Below are positions 6,867 to 14,885 of a stretch of DNA of 64,000 nt, one piece after another. Both the position numbers and the translations under genes were made by a program. Each line of letters begins with the position of its first letter. Positions within the stretch are counted from its first letter, which is position 1. This stretch comes from Streptomyces sp. HPF1205 (GTDB taxonomy: Bacteria; Actinomycetota; Actinomycetes; Streptomycetales; Streptomycetaceae), in contig NZ_JAINVH010000007.1 of the NCBI RefSeq assembly GCF_020400825.1, positions 186,001-250,000 on the forward strand. Reading direction: 5' to 3'. The notes beneath the pieces are model-generated. The model saw nothing but the letters and a program-made list of their open reading frames with translations. It ran no database searches and was not told the DNA's origin.

Positions 6867-8183
6867 TCAAGGGGTCGGGAGCATGGACATCCGGGCCGCT
6901 CCCTGCCGAGGGTCCCAGGCGCCGACTTTTTCGAACTCGAAGCCCCATTGGCGCTCCTGGTCGAGAAGGCTCTCGACCTGGTTGTAGACGTGGAACCGCG
7001 CGAAGGTGTTGATCACGGAAGTGATATCCGTCTCGACCTTGGAGACGGCCGCCCTGATCTGCCCGAAGATCTTGTGGATCTCCTTGATGCCGAAGATGAT
7101 CCCCTTGATGATTTTGTGGATCTTCCACATGGTCCACAGACCGGCCACCACATCCACCACGGGGTCCTCGGGGCCACCGCCGACCGCCTCGATGACCTCG
7201 TCGCCCTCGACGGTCTTGACCAATTCGTGGGCTTCCTTGTTGATGAGGCGCGTAACAGCCTGCAGGGCTGCCTCAACGAGCCCTGAGATGGCGTAAAAGC
7301 CATCACGCAGCAGATCTGACACGACTTGGGCTGCGTCACCGAGTCCGCCAGAACCCATGGTCCAGCGGAACATGAGCGAGTCGAAGGCTGTACCGGCCTG
7401 GCCGGACCACTCTCCGCCGAGGCGCACGGATCCCTTACGGGACGTGCCAGTCACTGTGTAAATTCCGCTCGCCAGTTGGCTGTACGACTCCTGCAGATAC
7501 TGCAAGCGGCCGTAATTCCCGGTGATAGGTTTGATCAGGAGTTCCACGAGACTGTGGCCGGTGAAATGATGGAAGAGGTCGTCGGCCATTCCCAGAATCC
7601 TGCCGCTGTAATTGCCGACCGTGGCCCCTGCGTTCATCGGGGTTCGGCCGGCTTCAACCCACCCCCTGAGCCTGCGCTCCCGTTGCAGCCCCGCTGACCC
7701 CTCGTCCGTGCCGTGGCCCAGCATGGTGAGCTGCAAAGCGATGTTCCTCGCTGTCGCGTCTCCCGCCGGGTCCAGGTGCTTGGGGTTCAGGTCGGGGGGT
7801 TCGTCGGTGAAGTCGCCCAGGTGGCGGAAGCCGGGGATGGTGGCGAGGTCGGGGAAGTGGGGGAGGGGGGTGCCGTAGAGGTGGGTGAAGGTGCGGGTGG
7901 TGAGGTGTTCGTGGGTGGCGTAGTCGGTGGCGGTCGCGCGGGCTTTGGCGGCCACGCCCGCCATGCCGGACGAGCACCGCTCAAGTCTGGCGCTGAACTC
8001 CGCGGCCAGGCGTGGGACGAGGTCGCGGATCGGGCGGACGAGCAGGCCGTCGAGGTCCGAGGCGTCGTGGCAGTGGGCGGTGACCCAGTTGCCGAGTTCC
8101 TTGAAGTGGGCGGCCTGGGTGTCCATCAGGCTCGCGTAGCTGTCGAAGTCTCCCCCGGGCGGAACCTTCAGCTTGCCGGTCAT
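6867..8183 (-). CDS. Cassette 1 protein A: WXG100/EspC-like helical protein
   Basis: 438 residues, paralogous to the protein at 9462-10757. An N-terminal helical domain (about residues 1-100) carries NWVTAHCHDASDLDGL and a Gly/Ala-rich helix ending TATDY, resembling EspC/WXG100 substrates of type VII secretion. A second helical region near residue 245 has GEWSGQAGTAFDSLMFRW, a WxG...AF signature of the WXG100 superfamily. This is followed by a hydrophobic stretch (GLWTMWKIHKIIKGIIFGIK) and a conserved C-terminus GFEFEK..WDP..GAAR. No signal peptide. ATG 8183 has GGGGAGG close upstream. The first 140 codons are GC-rich like the paralogue while the rest is clearly less so. Export by type VII secretion is an inference; no secretion ATPase lies in the window. 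Confidence 0.75.
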   Translation of the reverse strand: MTGKLKVPPGGDFDSYASLMDTQAAHFKELGNWVTAHCHDASDLDGLLVRPIRDLVPRLAAEFSARLERCSSGMAGVAAKARATATDYATHEHLTTRTFTHLYGTPLPHFPDLATIPGFRHLGDFTDEPPDLNPKHLDPAGDATARNIALQLTMLGHGTDEGSAGLQRERRLRGWVEAGRTPMNAGATVGNYSGRILGMADDLFHHFTGHSLVELLIKPITGNYGRLQYLQESYSQLASGIYTVTGTSRKGSVRLGGEWSGQAGTAFDSLMFRWTMGSGGLGDAAQVVSDLLRDGFYAISGLVEAALQAVTRLINKEAHELVKTVEGDEVIEAVGGGPEDPVVDVVAGLWTMWKIHKIIKGIIFGIKEIHKIFGQIRAAVSKVETDITSVINTFARFHVYNQVESLLDQERQWGFEFEKVGAWDPRQGAARMSMLPTP

Positions 8184-8312
8184 GCCTCCCCTTCACCTGT
8201 CCGCCGGTGGTGCTCCCACCACCCCGTACAACTGCTGCTGTCGCTCAGTGTGTTGATGGAAGCACATATGGTGACCGGACGAGGGAGGGCGGTTGGCGGG
8301 GAGCCGGTGGGG

Positions 8313-8362
8313 GTGCGGGCGTGGGCCGGGGCCGGTGGGGTTTTCGCGGCCCGCGCCCGCAC
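8313..8362 (-). terminator. 15-bp stem hairpin downstream of gene C2
   Basis: Bases 8313-8327 and 8348-8362 form a 15-pair stem with a single mismatch/wobble position, around a 20-base loop. The structure begins nine bases after the C2 stop codon on the minus strand and before the A1 promoter region. It most likely separates the two cassettes into two transcription units. Confidence 0.65.
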
Positions 8363-8371
8363 TCGAAAGGG

Positions 8372-9064
8372 TTACGCCTTGCGCAGGCGCCGGAAGAGGG
8401 AACCCGCCTCCGTGGCTTCCCGGCGCGGTGTCTCCATGACCTTCAGGGCGAGCGCGGCCAGGCAGCTCAGGATCAACCGGCGGTCCACGCGCGGATCGTG
8501 GACGGTGACGTCGAGCCGGGACTTGCGGGAGGTGAGGGTGACGGTGAAGCCCGCGCAGCCGGCCGCGCTGAACCGGAAGGTCATCGGCGCCAGGTAGTCC
8601 GGCACCTTGACGCCGAAGCCGAGGCGGTCCATCGCGTCGGTGACCTTGTTGTAGCTCAGCCGCGCCCCCGGGTCCGTGCCCTCGGCCACCAGCGGCGGGA
8701 GGCCCGGCTGCACGACGCGCCACTTGGTGGGGTTGTCCGAGGCGTACGTGGTCAGGCCGCCGCTGAGCGGGTGGATCTCGCTGTCGGCCTTCCGGCCACC
8801 GCTGAGGTTCACGATGCCGACCGGCGCGCCACCGGCGTCGAGGGCACCGCTCGCGGACAGCGTCCCGGCGGCTGTCTTCAGGTCCGGGCCCGTGAACAGC
8901 TCGTACGCGGCCCGTTGGCGCAATGCGCCGGCCTTGGTCATCCGGGCCACCGGCGGCGAACCGTCGGCGGTCCGGATGTCCAGGGTGGTCCGCTCGCTGC
9001 TGAGCGTGACCTCCGCGCTGAACGAGGTGAGCGACTGGAGTTCGGCCGCCTCGTCACCAGCCAC
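8372..9064 (-). CDS. Cassette 2 protein C: putative beta-barrel protein
   Basis: 230 residues, paralogue of the protein at 5783-6490 and equally without recognised function. Shared blocks are LTSFS, PPVARMTKAGALRQRAAY, IVNLSGG, DSEIHPLSGG, KWRVVQPGLPPLV and the C-terminal VTVHDPRVDRRL with the helix ILSCLAALALK. The arrangement of many short strands around one C-terminal hydrophobic helix is what tubby-like, LURP-one and scramblase domains show; the family assignment is my inference and unverified. GTG 9064 has GAGGAGGAC at six bases and overlaps gene B2 by 11 bases. The C-terminal tail is basic (RRLRKA). Confidence 0.8.
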   Translation of the reverse strand: MAGDEAAELQSLTSFSAEVTLSSERTTLDIRTADGSPPVARMTKAGALRQRAAYELFTGPDLKTAAGTLSASGALDAGGAPVGIVNLSGGRKADSEIHPLSGGLTTYASDNPTKWRVVQPGLPPLVAEGTDPGARLSYNKVTDAMDRLGFGVKVPDYLAPMTFRFSAAGCAGFTVTLTSRKSRLDVTVHDPRVDRRLILSCLAALALKVMETPRREATEAGSLFRRLRKA

Positions 9065-9440
9065 GGCCGTCCTCCTCGGCGCGCGTGCCCAATCCGCCGA
9101 CCGGACCGTTGTCCCGGGTGTCCCGCCGCCGGCCCCCGCCGCCCACGACTCCTGCCGGCCCGCCGGGGCCCGGGTCGTCCGCCGCGGCGACCGGCCGGCC
9201 GTTGCGCTGGGCGACGACGATCCGCATCTGCCGCTCGATCAGATCCTTGATGTCGTCGACCTCCGCGCCCTCCTCCAGGCGCCGGTAGATCTCCTTGGCG
9301 GCGGCCTGCTGCTCGGGCGTCTCGGCCAGTGCCATGGCGGCCAGGAACCGCTCGCTGGGTCCGGGGACGTCCTCGTCGTCGGCCGGGCCGCCCGGGCCGC
9401 CCGGGCCGCCGGAGTGCGAGTGGGAGTGGTAATTGCTCAC
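9054..9440 (-). CDS. Cassette 2 protein B: small protein of unknown function
   Basis: 128 residues. After a His/Ser/Gly-rich start (SNYHSHSHSGG and a GGPGGPGGP run) comes the conserved helical core also seen at 6483-6845: PSERFLAAMALAETPEQQ, EIYRRLEEGAEVDDIKDLIE, MRIVVAQRNGR. The tail is Gly/Pro/Asp-rich and probably disordered. GTG 9440 has GGAAGGAC upstream; the gene starts 21 bases after A2 and overlaps C2 by 11 bases, the same geometry as in cassette 1. Function unknown. Confidence 0.75.
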   Translation of the reverse strand: MSNYHSHSHSGGPGGPGGPADDEDVPGPSERFLAAMALAETPEQQAAAKEIYRRLEEGAEVDDIKDLIERQMRIVVAQRNGRPVAAADDPGPGGPAGVVGGGGRRRDTRDNGPVGGLGTRAEEDGRGW

Positions 9441-9461
9441 GGTCGTTCGTCCTTCCAGCCG

Positions 9462-10757
9462 TCAGGGGGACGGCAGAACAGCAATCCGGGCGGCACCCAG
9501 CTTCGGGTCCCATCCGCCGGTCTTCTCGAACTCGAAACCCTTCTGCCGCTCCTGGTCGAGCAGGCTGTTGATCTGCCCCTGGATGTCCAGCGGCTGGGAG
9601 AACGACTTGATCACGGCCTCGACGTCCGAGATGATCTTCGACACGGCCGTCTTGATCTTTTCGTAGATCGCGTGGATCGCCTTGATCGCGGAGATGATCC
9701 CCTTGACGATCCGGTAGATCTTGTACATGGTCCACAGGCCGGCCACGATGTCGGCGACCGGGTCCTCCGGGCCGCCGCCGACCGCCTCGATGGCCGCGTC
9801 GCCTTCCGCGGTCTCGACGAGCTGCTTCAGTTCGTCGTTGATGAGGCGGGTGATGGCCTGCAGGGCGGCCTGCACCAGGGCGCACACGGCGTAGTAGCCG
9901 TCCTTGAACACGCCCGCCACGACCTTGGCCGCGTCGCCGATCCCGCCCTCGCCCATCGTCCAGCGGAACATCAGCGAGTCGAAGGCGGTGGCGGCGTCGC
10001 CGGTCCACTCGCCGCCGAGCCGCACCGAGCCCTTCCGGCAGGTGCCGGTCACCGTGTAGATGCCGTCGCCGAGCTGGTCGTACGCCTCCTGAAGGACCTT
10101 CAGCCGGCCGTAGTTCCCGGTGATCGGTTTGAAGAGGAGCTCGACCAGGCTCTCGCCGGTGAAGTGCTTGAAGATGCCGTCGGCCATGCCGAGGATCTTG
10201 CCGCTGAGGTTGCCCGTGCCCTTGATGCCGGGCGTGCCCGAGGTGATTCCGGTAGCCGCCTGGACGCCCTTGGAGCCCGGGTCGGAGCCGAAACCGAGCA
10301 GCTTGAGCTGGGTCTCGATGTTCTTCGCCGTGACGTCTCCTGCCTCGTCCAGGTCGCCCGCCTTGAGCCCCGGGGACTCGTCCGTGAAATCGCCCAGGTG
10401 CTGCAGGCCGGGGACGGTGCCGATGTCGGGGAAGCCGGGGAGGGCCGTGCCGTAGATGCCGGCGAAGCTGTGGGCGGTGGCGTGCTCGTTGTCGGCGTAG
10501 TCCGTGGCGGTTTCGCGGGCCTTGCCCGCCACGCCGCTCATGCCCGTCGCGCACTGGGAGAGCTTGCCGCTGAACGCCGACGCTATCTTCGGGGCCAGTT
10601 CCTGGATCGGGAGGACGAGCAGGCCGTCCAGGTCCGAGGCGTCGTGGCAGTGGGCGGTGACCCAGTTGTCGAGTTCCTTGAAGTGCCCCGCCTGCTTGTC
10701 CATCAGCCCGGCGTAGCTCTTGAAATCGCCTTGCGGCGGAACTTTCAGGTCCGTCAT
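9462..10757 (-). CDS. Cassette 2 protein A: WXG100/EspC-like helical protein
   Basis: 431 residues, first gene of the upstream copy of the cassette. Its domains mirror those of the 438-residue paralogue. The N-terminal EspC/WXG100-like helical region has NWVTAHCHDASDLDGLL. A linker with ITGNYGRLKVLQEAYDQL leads to the second helical module with GEWTGDAATAFDSLMFRW. Hydrophobic segments (AVCALVQAALQAI and DIVAGLWTMYKIYRIVKGII) and a conserved end WDPKLGAAR follow. ATG 10757 follows AGGAC; a longer open frame to 10880 has no counterpart in the paralogue and was rejected. The N-terminal 130 codons are highly similar at DNA level to cassette 1, the middle less so, suggesting duplication with later divergence or gene conversion. 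No toxin domain and no signal peptide were seen. Confidence 0.78.
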   Translation of the reverse strand: MTDLKVPPQGDFKSYAGLMDKQAGHFKELDNWVTAHCHDASDLDGLLVLPIQELAPKIASAFSGKLSQCATGMSGVAGKARETATDYADNEHATAHSFAGIYGTALPGFPDIGTVPGLQHLGDFTDESPGLKAGDLDEAGDVTAKNIETQLKLLGFGSDPGSKGVQAATGITSGTPGIKGTGNLSGKILGMADGIFKHFTGESLVELLFKPITGNYGRLKVLQEAYDQLGDGIYTVTGTCRKGSVRLGGEWTGDAATAFDSLMFRWTMGEGGIGDAAKVVAGVFKDGYYAVCALVQAALQAITRLINDELKQLVETAEGDAAIEAVGGGPEDPVADIVAGLWTMYKIYRIVKGIISAIKAIHAIYEKIKTAVSKIISDVEAVIKSFSQPLDIQGQINSLLDQERQKGFEFEKTGGWDPKLGAARIAVLPSP

Positions 10758-11055
10758 GTGTTGTCCTGTCCCTCCGGCCGGCGGTGCCGGAGCGGCTCCC
10801 CCGCTCAGTGATTCCCGCCGCCCAAGTAACCCTGTCACTCCTCGCATTGACGCACCTACGCCTTTCGGCGGTTTCTTCACTGATCCTTCGCCGTCTTCGA
10901 ACGTGCCTTGTCGGAGGGGCCGGCGTGACGGTCCATGGGCATGCTCGTGCTGATCGCGGGCGAGAGTCCGCGGTCTTGATCATCCGACGGGGCGAGCCGG
11001 CCGGTTTCGCTGGTTCTTCCGCGTCGCCGGCCCGGTGCCGCCCACGATCCGGTCC
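10758..11055. other. Promoter region of cassette 2 and non-coding sequence
   Basis: No gene is supported in these bases. The first ~100 should hold the promoter of the A2-B2-C2 operon on the minus strand; both A genes have CACTGAGCG about 45-65 bases before their start, which could be a shared element. The rest borders the remnant ORF that begins at 11056. Confidence 0.4.
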
Positions 11056-11255
11056 ATGGTGGAGTCCGAGATCGCGGAACGGATCGCGGTGCGACGAGCG
11101 GAGCCGGACACACTGGAAAACCGGCTGGTCAAGCAGCTTGAGCAGGTGCGAGCCGGGCGGGACGAACTCGCCATCGCGGAACGGGTCGGGCAACGGATGG
11201 CCGAGCAACTCGTCGCGGAGACGGCGGCCGAGCCGGCGAAAGCGCAGCAGGGCAG
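11056..11255 (+). pseudogene. 3'-truncated mobile-element-associated coiled-coil ORF
   Basis: The frame from ATG 11056 encodes a charged helix: VESEIAERIAVRRAE, then LVKQLEQVRAGRDELAIAER and QRMAEQL. This matches, from memory, the N-terminal coiled coil of a short protein that recurs beside insertion sequences in Streptomyces. After about 65 residues the similarity stops and the frame runs into the antisense of the beta-lactamase-like gene, so the C-terminal half is missing. There is no clear ribosome-binding site. I read it as a scar of a mobile element marking the edge of an inserted segment. Confidence 0.45.
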
Positions 11256-12530
11256 CTACTGCTGGGTGACAAGAGCGCGGGCTGTGGCCGCGGGGCCGGC
11301 GCCGGGGGTGGGGCCGGGCATGTCGTAGTTGGAGAGGAAGACCGCCGTCCAGTCCAGGTCCGGGAACCAGTCAAGGTTGGTCCAGACACCGGGCGCCGCT
11401 CCGCTGTGGCCGACGGCCCAGTGGCCGTTGACGATGTCGGTGGTGGTCGCGTACGAGTCGAAGGGGAACTGGACGGGAGCGCCCGACTGGGCGGGTATCG
11501 GCGGCCTGGGCACCTTGGGGCTGAGAGTGAGCTCTGTGTGGACGGGGTCGAGCAGCTTGTGGCTCAGCAGGGCGCGCTTGAAGCGGACCAGGTCCGGTGC
11601 GCTCGCCAGGGCGTTCCCCGCGGGGGAGCCGATATAGGAGAACGGGCCGTCAAGGGCGTCGACACGTTGCCCGGAGGGCTGGTTCTGCGAGGTGTACGGG
11701 TGGGCGATGCGCCGGTCGTCCCGCCACTGGGACGCGGTGTAGAAGTCCGAGGCGGTCATGCCGGCCGGGCCGAAGACGTGGTCGCGGACGTAATCGTAGT
11801 AGGACTGGCCGGAGACCTTCGCGACGATGGCACCCAGGACGTGGTAAGCGGAGTTGCTGTACTGCCCCCTGGTGCCCGGGACGAAGGCCAGCGGAGCCTT
11901 CCGGATGAACTCCAGGGTCCCGTCCATTACCTGCTCGGGGCTGGTCCAGGTGAACGACACTTCGAAGAACCCCGGGAGCTGCGTGTAGTCGCCCATCCCG
12001 GAGGTGTGGGTGAGCATGTGGTGGATCATGACGCTGCCGGCGATGTCCGCCGGGAAGCCGTCCAGGTACGTGCCCAGGGTCGCGGTGTACGCGATCTTGC
12101 CCTGCTGAGCGAGCTGGGCGACGGCGACGGCGGTGAAGATCTTGGTGATCGAACCGAGGCAGAAGATGGTGTCGGGCCCGTTGGGAATGGCCCGCTTCTT
12201 GTCGGCCATACCGTAGGACCGCGCCAGCACCGGGCTGTCGCGGTGCATCAGGAGCACGGTTCCGGAGAAGGTGTCGTCCTGGGCGAGCCGCGCGATGAGC
12301 CGGTCGAATTCGCCACCGGGCCGCAGCCCCGGCGGTATCGGGCCCGACGGCGGAAGGCCACCGGTGCCTGCCGCCGGGGCGGAGCCGTCCGGACCGGTCG
12401 TCCCGCGCGTGGCGGCGGCGACCCAGGCACGGCCGGCTGTGAGGGGGACGGCACCGAGCAGCCCGAGTATGGAGCGGCGGCCCACCCGGCGCCTGCGGTG
12501 CCCATCGGGAAGGAGATCACGTTGTGTCAT
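11256..12530 (-). CDS. Tat-exported serine beta-lactamase family hydrolase
   Basis: 424-residue penicillin-binding-like serine hydrolase of the class C beta-lactamase/D-alanyl-D-alanine carboxypeptidase superfamily. The N-terminus has consecutive arginines (RRRRVGRRSILGLLG) and a hydrophobic stretch, a twin-arginine signal, so it should act outside the membrane. The catalytic SxxK is SITK in FCLGSITKIF, the Tyr motif is YSN in GQYSNSAYHVLG, and the third motif is HSG in VGHSGAAPG. ATG 12530 is supported by AGGTGA at five bases. It diverges from a two-component system with a 142-base shared promoter region, so it may be that system's target. Lactamase, peptidase and esterase activities cannot be separated by sequence alone. 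Confidence 0.88.
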   Translation of the reverse strand: MTQRDLLPDGHRRRRVGRRSILGLLGAVPLTAGRAWVAAATRGTTGPDGSAPAAGTGGLPPSGPIPPGLRPGGEFDRLIARLAQDDTFSGTVLLMHRDSPVLARSYGMADKKRAIPNGPDTIFCLGSITKIFTAVAVAQLAQQGKIAYTATLGTYLDGFPADIAGSVMIHHMLTHTSGMGDYTQLPGFFEVSFTWTSPEQVMDGTLEFIRKAPLAFVPGTRGQYSNSAYHVLGAIVAKVSGQSYYDYVRDHVFGPAGMTASDFYTASQWRDDRRIAHPYTSQNQPSGQRVDALDGPFSYIGSPAGNALASAPDLVRFKRALLSHKLLDPVHTELTLSPKVPRPPIPAQSGAPVQFPFDSYATTTDIVNGHWAVGHSGAAPGVWTNLDWFPDLDWTAVFLSNYDMPGPTPGAGPAATARALVTQQ

Positions 12531-12588
12531 GCGATCACCTTGCTGCGCGGGGTGCTGCGGGCGCGTCTGCCCTGGGTCACATCATCGG

Positions 12589-12636
12589 GTCTGTCGCGAG
12601 TCGTACGCCGTCGGCCGCCTGCGTCTTACGACAGAC
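12589..12636. promoter_or_regulatory. Inverted repeat between hydrolase and kinase genes
   Basis: GTCTGTCG (12589-12596) and CGACAGAC (12629-12636) are perfect inverted copies; between them GTCGTACGC and GCGT-ctt-ACGAC form a second, interrupted pair. It sits in the divergent promoter region, 37 bases before the histidine kinase start, and is a reasonable candidate operator for the adjacent response regulator. No experimental support. Confidence 0.45.
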
Positions 12637-12672
12637 GCGCTGCCGCCGGGCGGTCCGTAGACTCCCGGAATC

Positions 12673-14211
12673 ATGAGGATGCAACCGGCGGCTGTGCTCC
12701 GCGGACCGGAGCGCGGGGCCGCGGAGCGGACAGGCGTGGGCGCTGTCGTGCGGGCCATCGTGCCCACGCAGGTCACGGGGGACGCGGCACTGGCCTGTGT
12801 GCTGTTCGCGGTGTGCCTCGTGGTGAACGACCCGCGAGCGGTCGTGACCGCGGCGTCCGCCGGGCCGGTCGACGGTGCGGTGCGGGGGCCGGCCGTGGTC
12901 TGGCTGTGGTGGACGGCCACCGCGGCCGTGCTGGCCGCCGTCACGTTCCGCAGACGCCTTCCGGTGACGATGTTGGCCGTCTGCACGGCTGCCACCGTGG
13001 TGCATGTCGTCCTGGCGGTGCCCCTCATGGTCGTCGACACCGGCGTGCTGGTCCTGCTGTGCGCGGTCGCCGCCCACCGGGGCCGGGCGGTGTCGGTGGC
13101 GGCGCTGGCTGTACTGATCGCTCTGGTCGCTGGGTGGAGCGCGTACTACGCGAGCCACGGACGGCTGGCTCCGGGCCTGCCCATGACCGTGGTCCAGGTC
13201 TTCCACCGGCCCCATCCCGAGGCCGAGGAGGTCGCCGGCGGCCCGGTCGACGTCAGTACCCAGCGGCGCGATCCCTCGGCGAACGGCTGGAACACCGTGT
13301 CCGTGTACGGCCTCGCGCTTGCGGCCGCCTGGTCGACCGGCTATGGCGCCCGCAACCGCCGCGCGTATCTGGGTCAGCTCCACCAGCGCGCACAGGATCT
13401 GGAACGCGAACGCGACCAGCGGGCGGCCCTCGCCGTCGCCGCCGAACGCGCCAGGATCAGCCGCGAGATTCACGATGTCGTCGCGCACGGCCTGTCCGTC
13501 ATCGTGATCCAGGCCCAGGGAGCAGCCGCCGCGCTCGACGACGACCCCGCCGAGACCAGGGCCGCGCTGGAGGCGGTCGTCACGATCGGCCGCGACTCAC
13601 TCGCCGACATGCGCCGGGTGCTGGCCGCGACGAGCGGGCCGGGTGAGCGGGCCGCGATGGGCGAGGACGGCGACGACTGGCGCCCGCCGCCCGGACTGGT
13701 TCGGCTCCCCGCGCTGCTGGACCGGCTGAGCCAAGCGGGCACGCAGGTGCGGCTGCGTATCGAGGGCAGCCCCGCCGAACTGCCGGCGGCGGTGGACCTG
13801 TCGGCGTACCGGATCGTCCAGGAGGCCCTGACGAACACCATCAAGCACGCTGGGGCCGGTGCCGTGGCGGACGTCCTCGTCGCCTACGGCCCGACCAAGG
13901 TCTGCGTCGAGATCCGCGACGACGGTCGCGGACCGCAGCCGGCCGCGGGCGAACTCGATGGCGCCGACCGGCCCATCGGCGTAGGCGACATGAACCGCAG
14001 CGGCGCCCACGGTCTGCGCGGAATGCGGGAACGCGCCAGGTTGCTCGGCGGGACCTTCACGGCGGGGCCGGGTCTGCACGGCGGTTTCGTCGTACGGGCT
14101 GCCCTTCCGATCCACAGGCCCGTCCTGGCGGCGCATGGGGCCGACCGGGCGCACGCACCTGGCGATCGCGCGGGCGTTCCGGAATCCGGCCTCCAGGACC
14201 AGCGCACATGA
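12673..14211 (+). CDS. NarL-type membrane sensor histidine kinase
   Basis: 512 residues. Several hydrophobic segments occupy roughly residues 35-165, with an external loop near 155-210 and a further segment near 215-228; they anchor the sensor in the membrane. The HisKA_3 phospho-acceptor is His in RISREIHDVVAHGLSVIVIQ near residue 270. The ATPase domain shows AYRIVQEALTNTIKHAG (N box), RDDGRG (G1) and GLRGMRERARLLGG. The kinase autophosphorylates and hands phosphate to the regulator encoded next, whose ATG overlaps this stop codon (ATGA). The signal is unknown; the divergent cell-wall-type hydrolase suggests envelope or beta-lactam stress, an inference. The Shine-Dalgarno before ATG 12673 is weak. 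Confidence 0.9.
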   Translation: MRMQPAAVLRGPERGAAERTGVGAVVRAIVPTQVTGDAALACVLFAVCLVVNDPRAVVTAASAGPVDGAVRGPAVVWLWWTATAAVLAAVTFRRRLPVTMLAVCTAATVVHVVLAVPLMVVDTGVLVLLCAVAAHRGRAVSVAALAVLIALVAGWSAYYASHGRLAPGLPMTVVQVFHRPHPEAEEVAGGPVDVSTQRRDPSANGWNTVSVYGLALAAAWSTGYGARNRRAYLGQLHQRAQDLERERDQRAALAVAAERARISREIHDVVAHGLSVIVIQAQGAAAALDDDPAETRAALEAVVTIGRDSLADMRRVLAATSGPGERAAMGEDGDDWRPPPGLVRLPALLDRLSQAGTQVRLRIEGSPAELPAAVDLSAYRIVQEALTNTIKHAGAGAVADVLVAYGPTKVCVEIRDDGRGPQPAAGELDGADRPIGVGDMNRSGAHGLRGMRERARLLGGTFTAGPGLHGGFVVRAALPIHRPVLAAHGADRAHAPGDRAGVPESGLQDQRT

Positions 14212-14885
14212 TCAGCATCCTGATCGTCGACGACCAGGCGCTGGTCCGGACCGGCTTCCGACTGATCCTGGAACGGGCACCCGACATGCGGGTGGTCGGC
14301 GAAGCCGGCGACGGCGCGCAGGCCGTCGCCATGACCGCCGAACTTCGCCCGGACGTCGTGCTGATGGACATCCGCATGCCCGAGGTCGACGGAGTCGAAG
14401 CGACCCGCCGGATCTGCCGGGACATGGCCGCGGCGCGGACCCGCGTGCTGGTTCTGACCACCTTCGACCTGGACGAGTACGTCTACGCCGGACTTCTCGC
14501 CGGCGCCAGCGGGTTCCTGCTCAAGGACACCCTCGCGCCTGAACTGCTCTCGGCCGTCCGGGCCGTGGCCCGCGGCGACGCGGTCGCGGCACCCAGCGTG
14601 ACCCGCCGGCTTTTGGAACGGTACGTGGCGACCGCGCCCGCGCGGACCGACCCCGGCGGTGGCCCGAACCCACTGACCGAGCGGGAGACCGAAGTGCTCG
14701 TGCTCATAGCCCGTGGTCTGTCCAACGCTGAGATCGGCGGCCGCCTCCACCTGACCGAAGGCACCGTCAAGACCCATGTCAGCCGGGTACTGGCCAAGCT
14801 GGGACTTCGTGACCGAGTCCAAGCCGTTGTCCACGCCTACGAATCCGGGCTGGTCCGGCCCAGTGACACCGGGTCCCCCGCCTGA
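14208..14885 (+). CDS. NarL/LuxR-family response regulator
   Basis: 225 residues: an N-terminal receiver with the acidic pair in IVDDQ, the phospho-acceptor Asp in DVVLMDIRMPEVDG (about residue 54), the Thr in LVLTTFD and the Lys in GFLLKDTL. A LuxR-type HTH follows in the last 65 residues: LTERETEVLVLIARGLSNAE then GTVKTHVSRVLAKLGLRDR. It overlaps the kinase by four bases and is its cognate partner. DNA-binding transcription factor, probably acting on the intergenic region upstream of the operon and the divergent hydrolase. A close family relative is encoded at the right edge of the window. Confidence 0.93.
   Translation: MISILIVDDQALVRTGFRLILERAPDMRVVGEAGDGAQAVAMTAELRPDVVLMDIRMPEVDGVEATRRICRDMAAARTRVLVLTTFDLDEYVYAGLLAGASGFLLKDTLAPELLSAVRAVARGDAVAAPSVTRRLLERYVATAPARTDPGGGPNPLTERETEVLVLIARGLSNAEIGGRLHLTEGTVKTHVSRVLAKLGLRDRVQAVVHAYESGLVRPSDTGSPA

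Noticed and set aside
5783..10757. Complete type VII (ESX) secretion locus
   Set aside because: WXG100-like features are present, but no EccB, EccC, EccD or mycosin gene occurs in the window.
9462..10880. Longer start for gene A2 at 10880
   Set aside because: The extra 41 residues have no counterpart in the paralogue, and ATG 10757 matches the paralogue start and has a ribosome-binding site.
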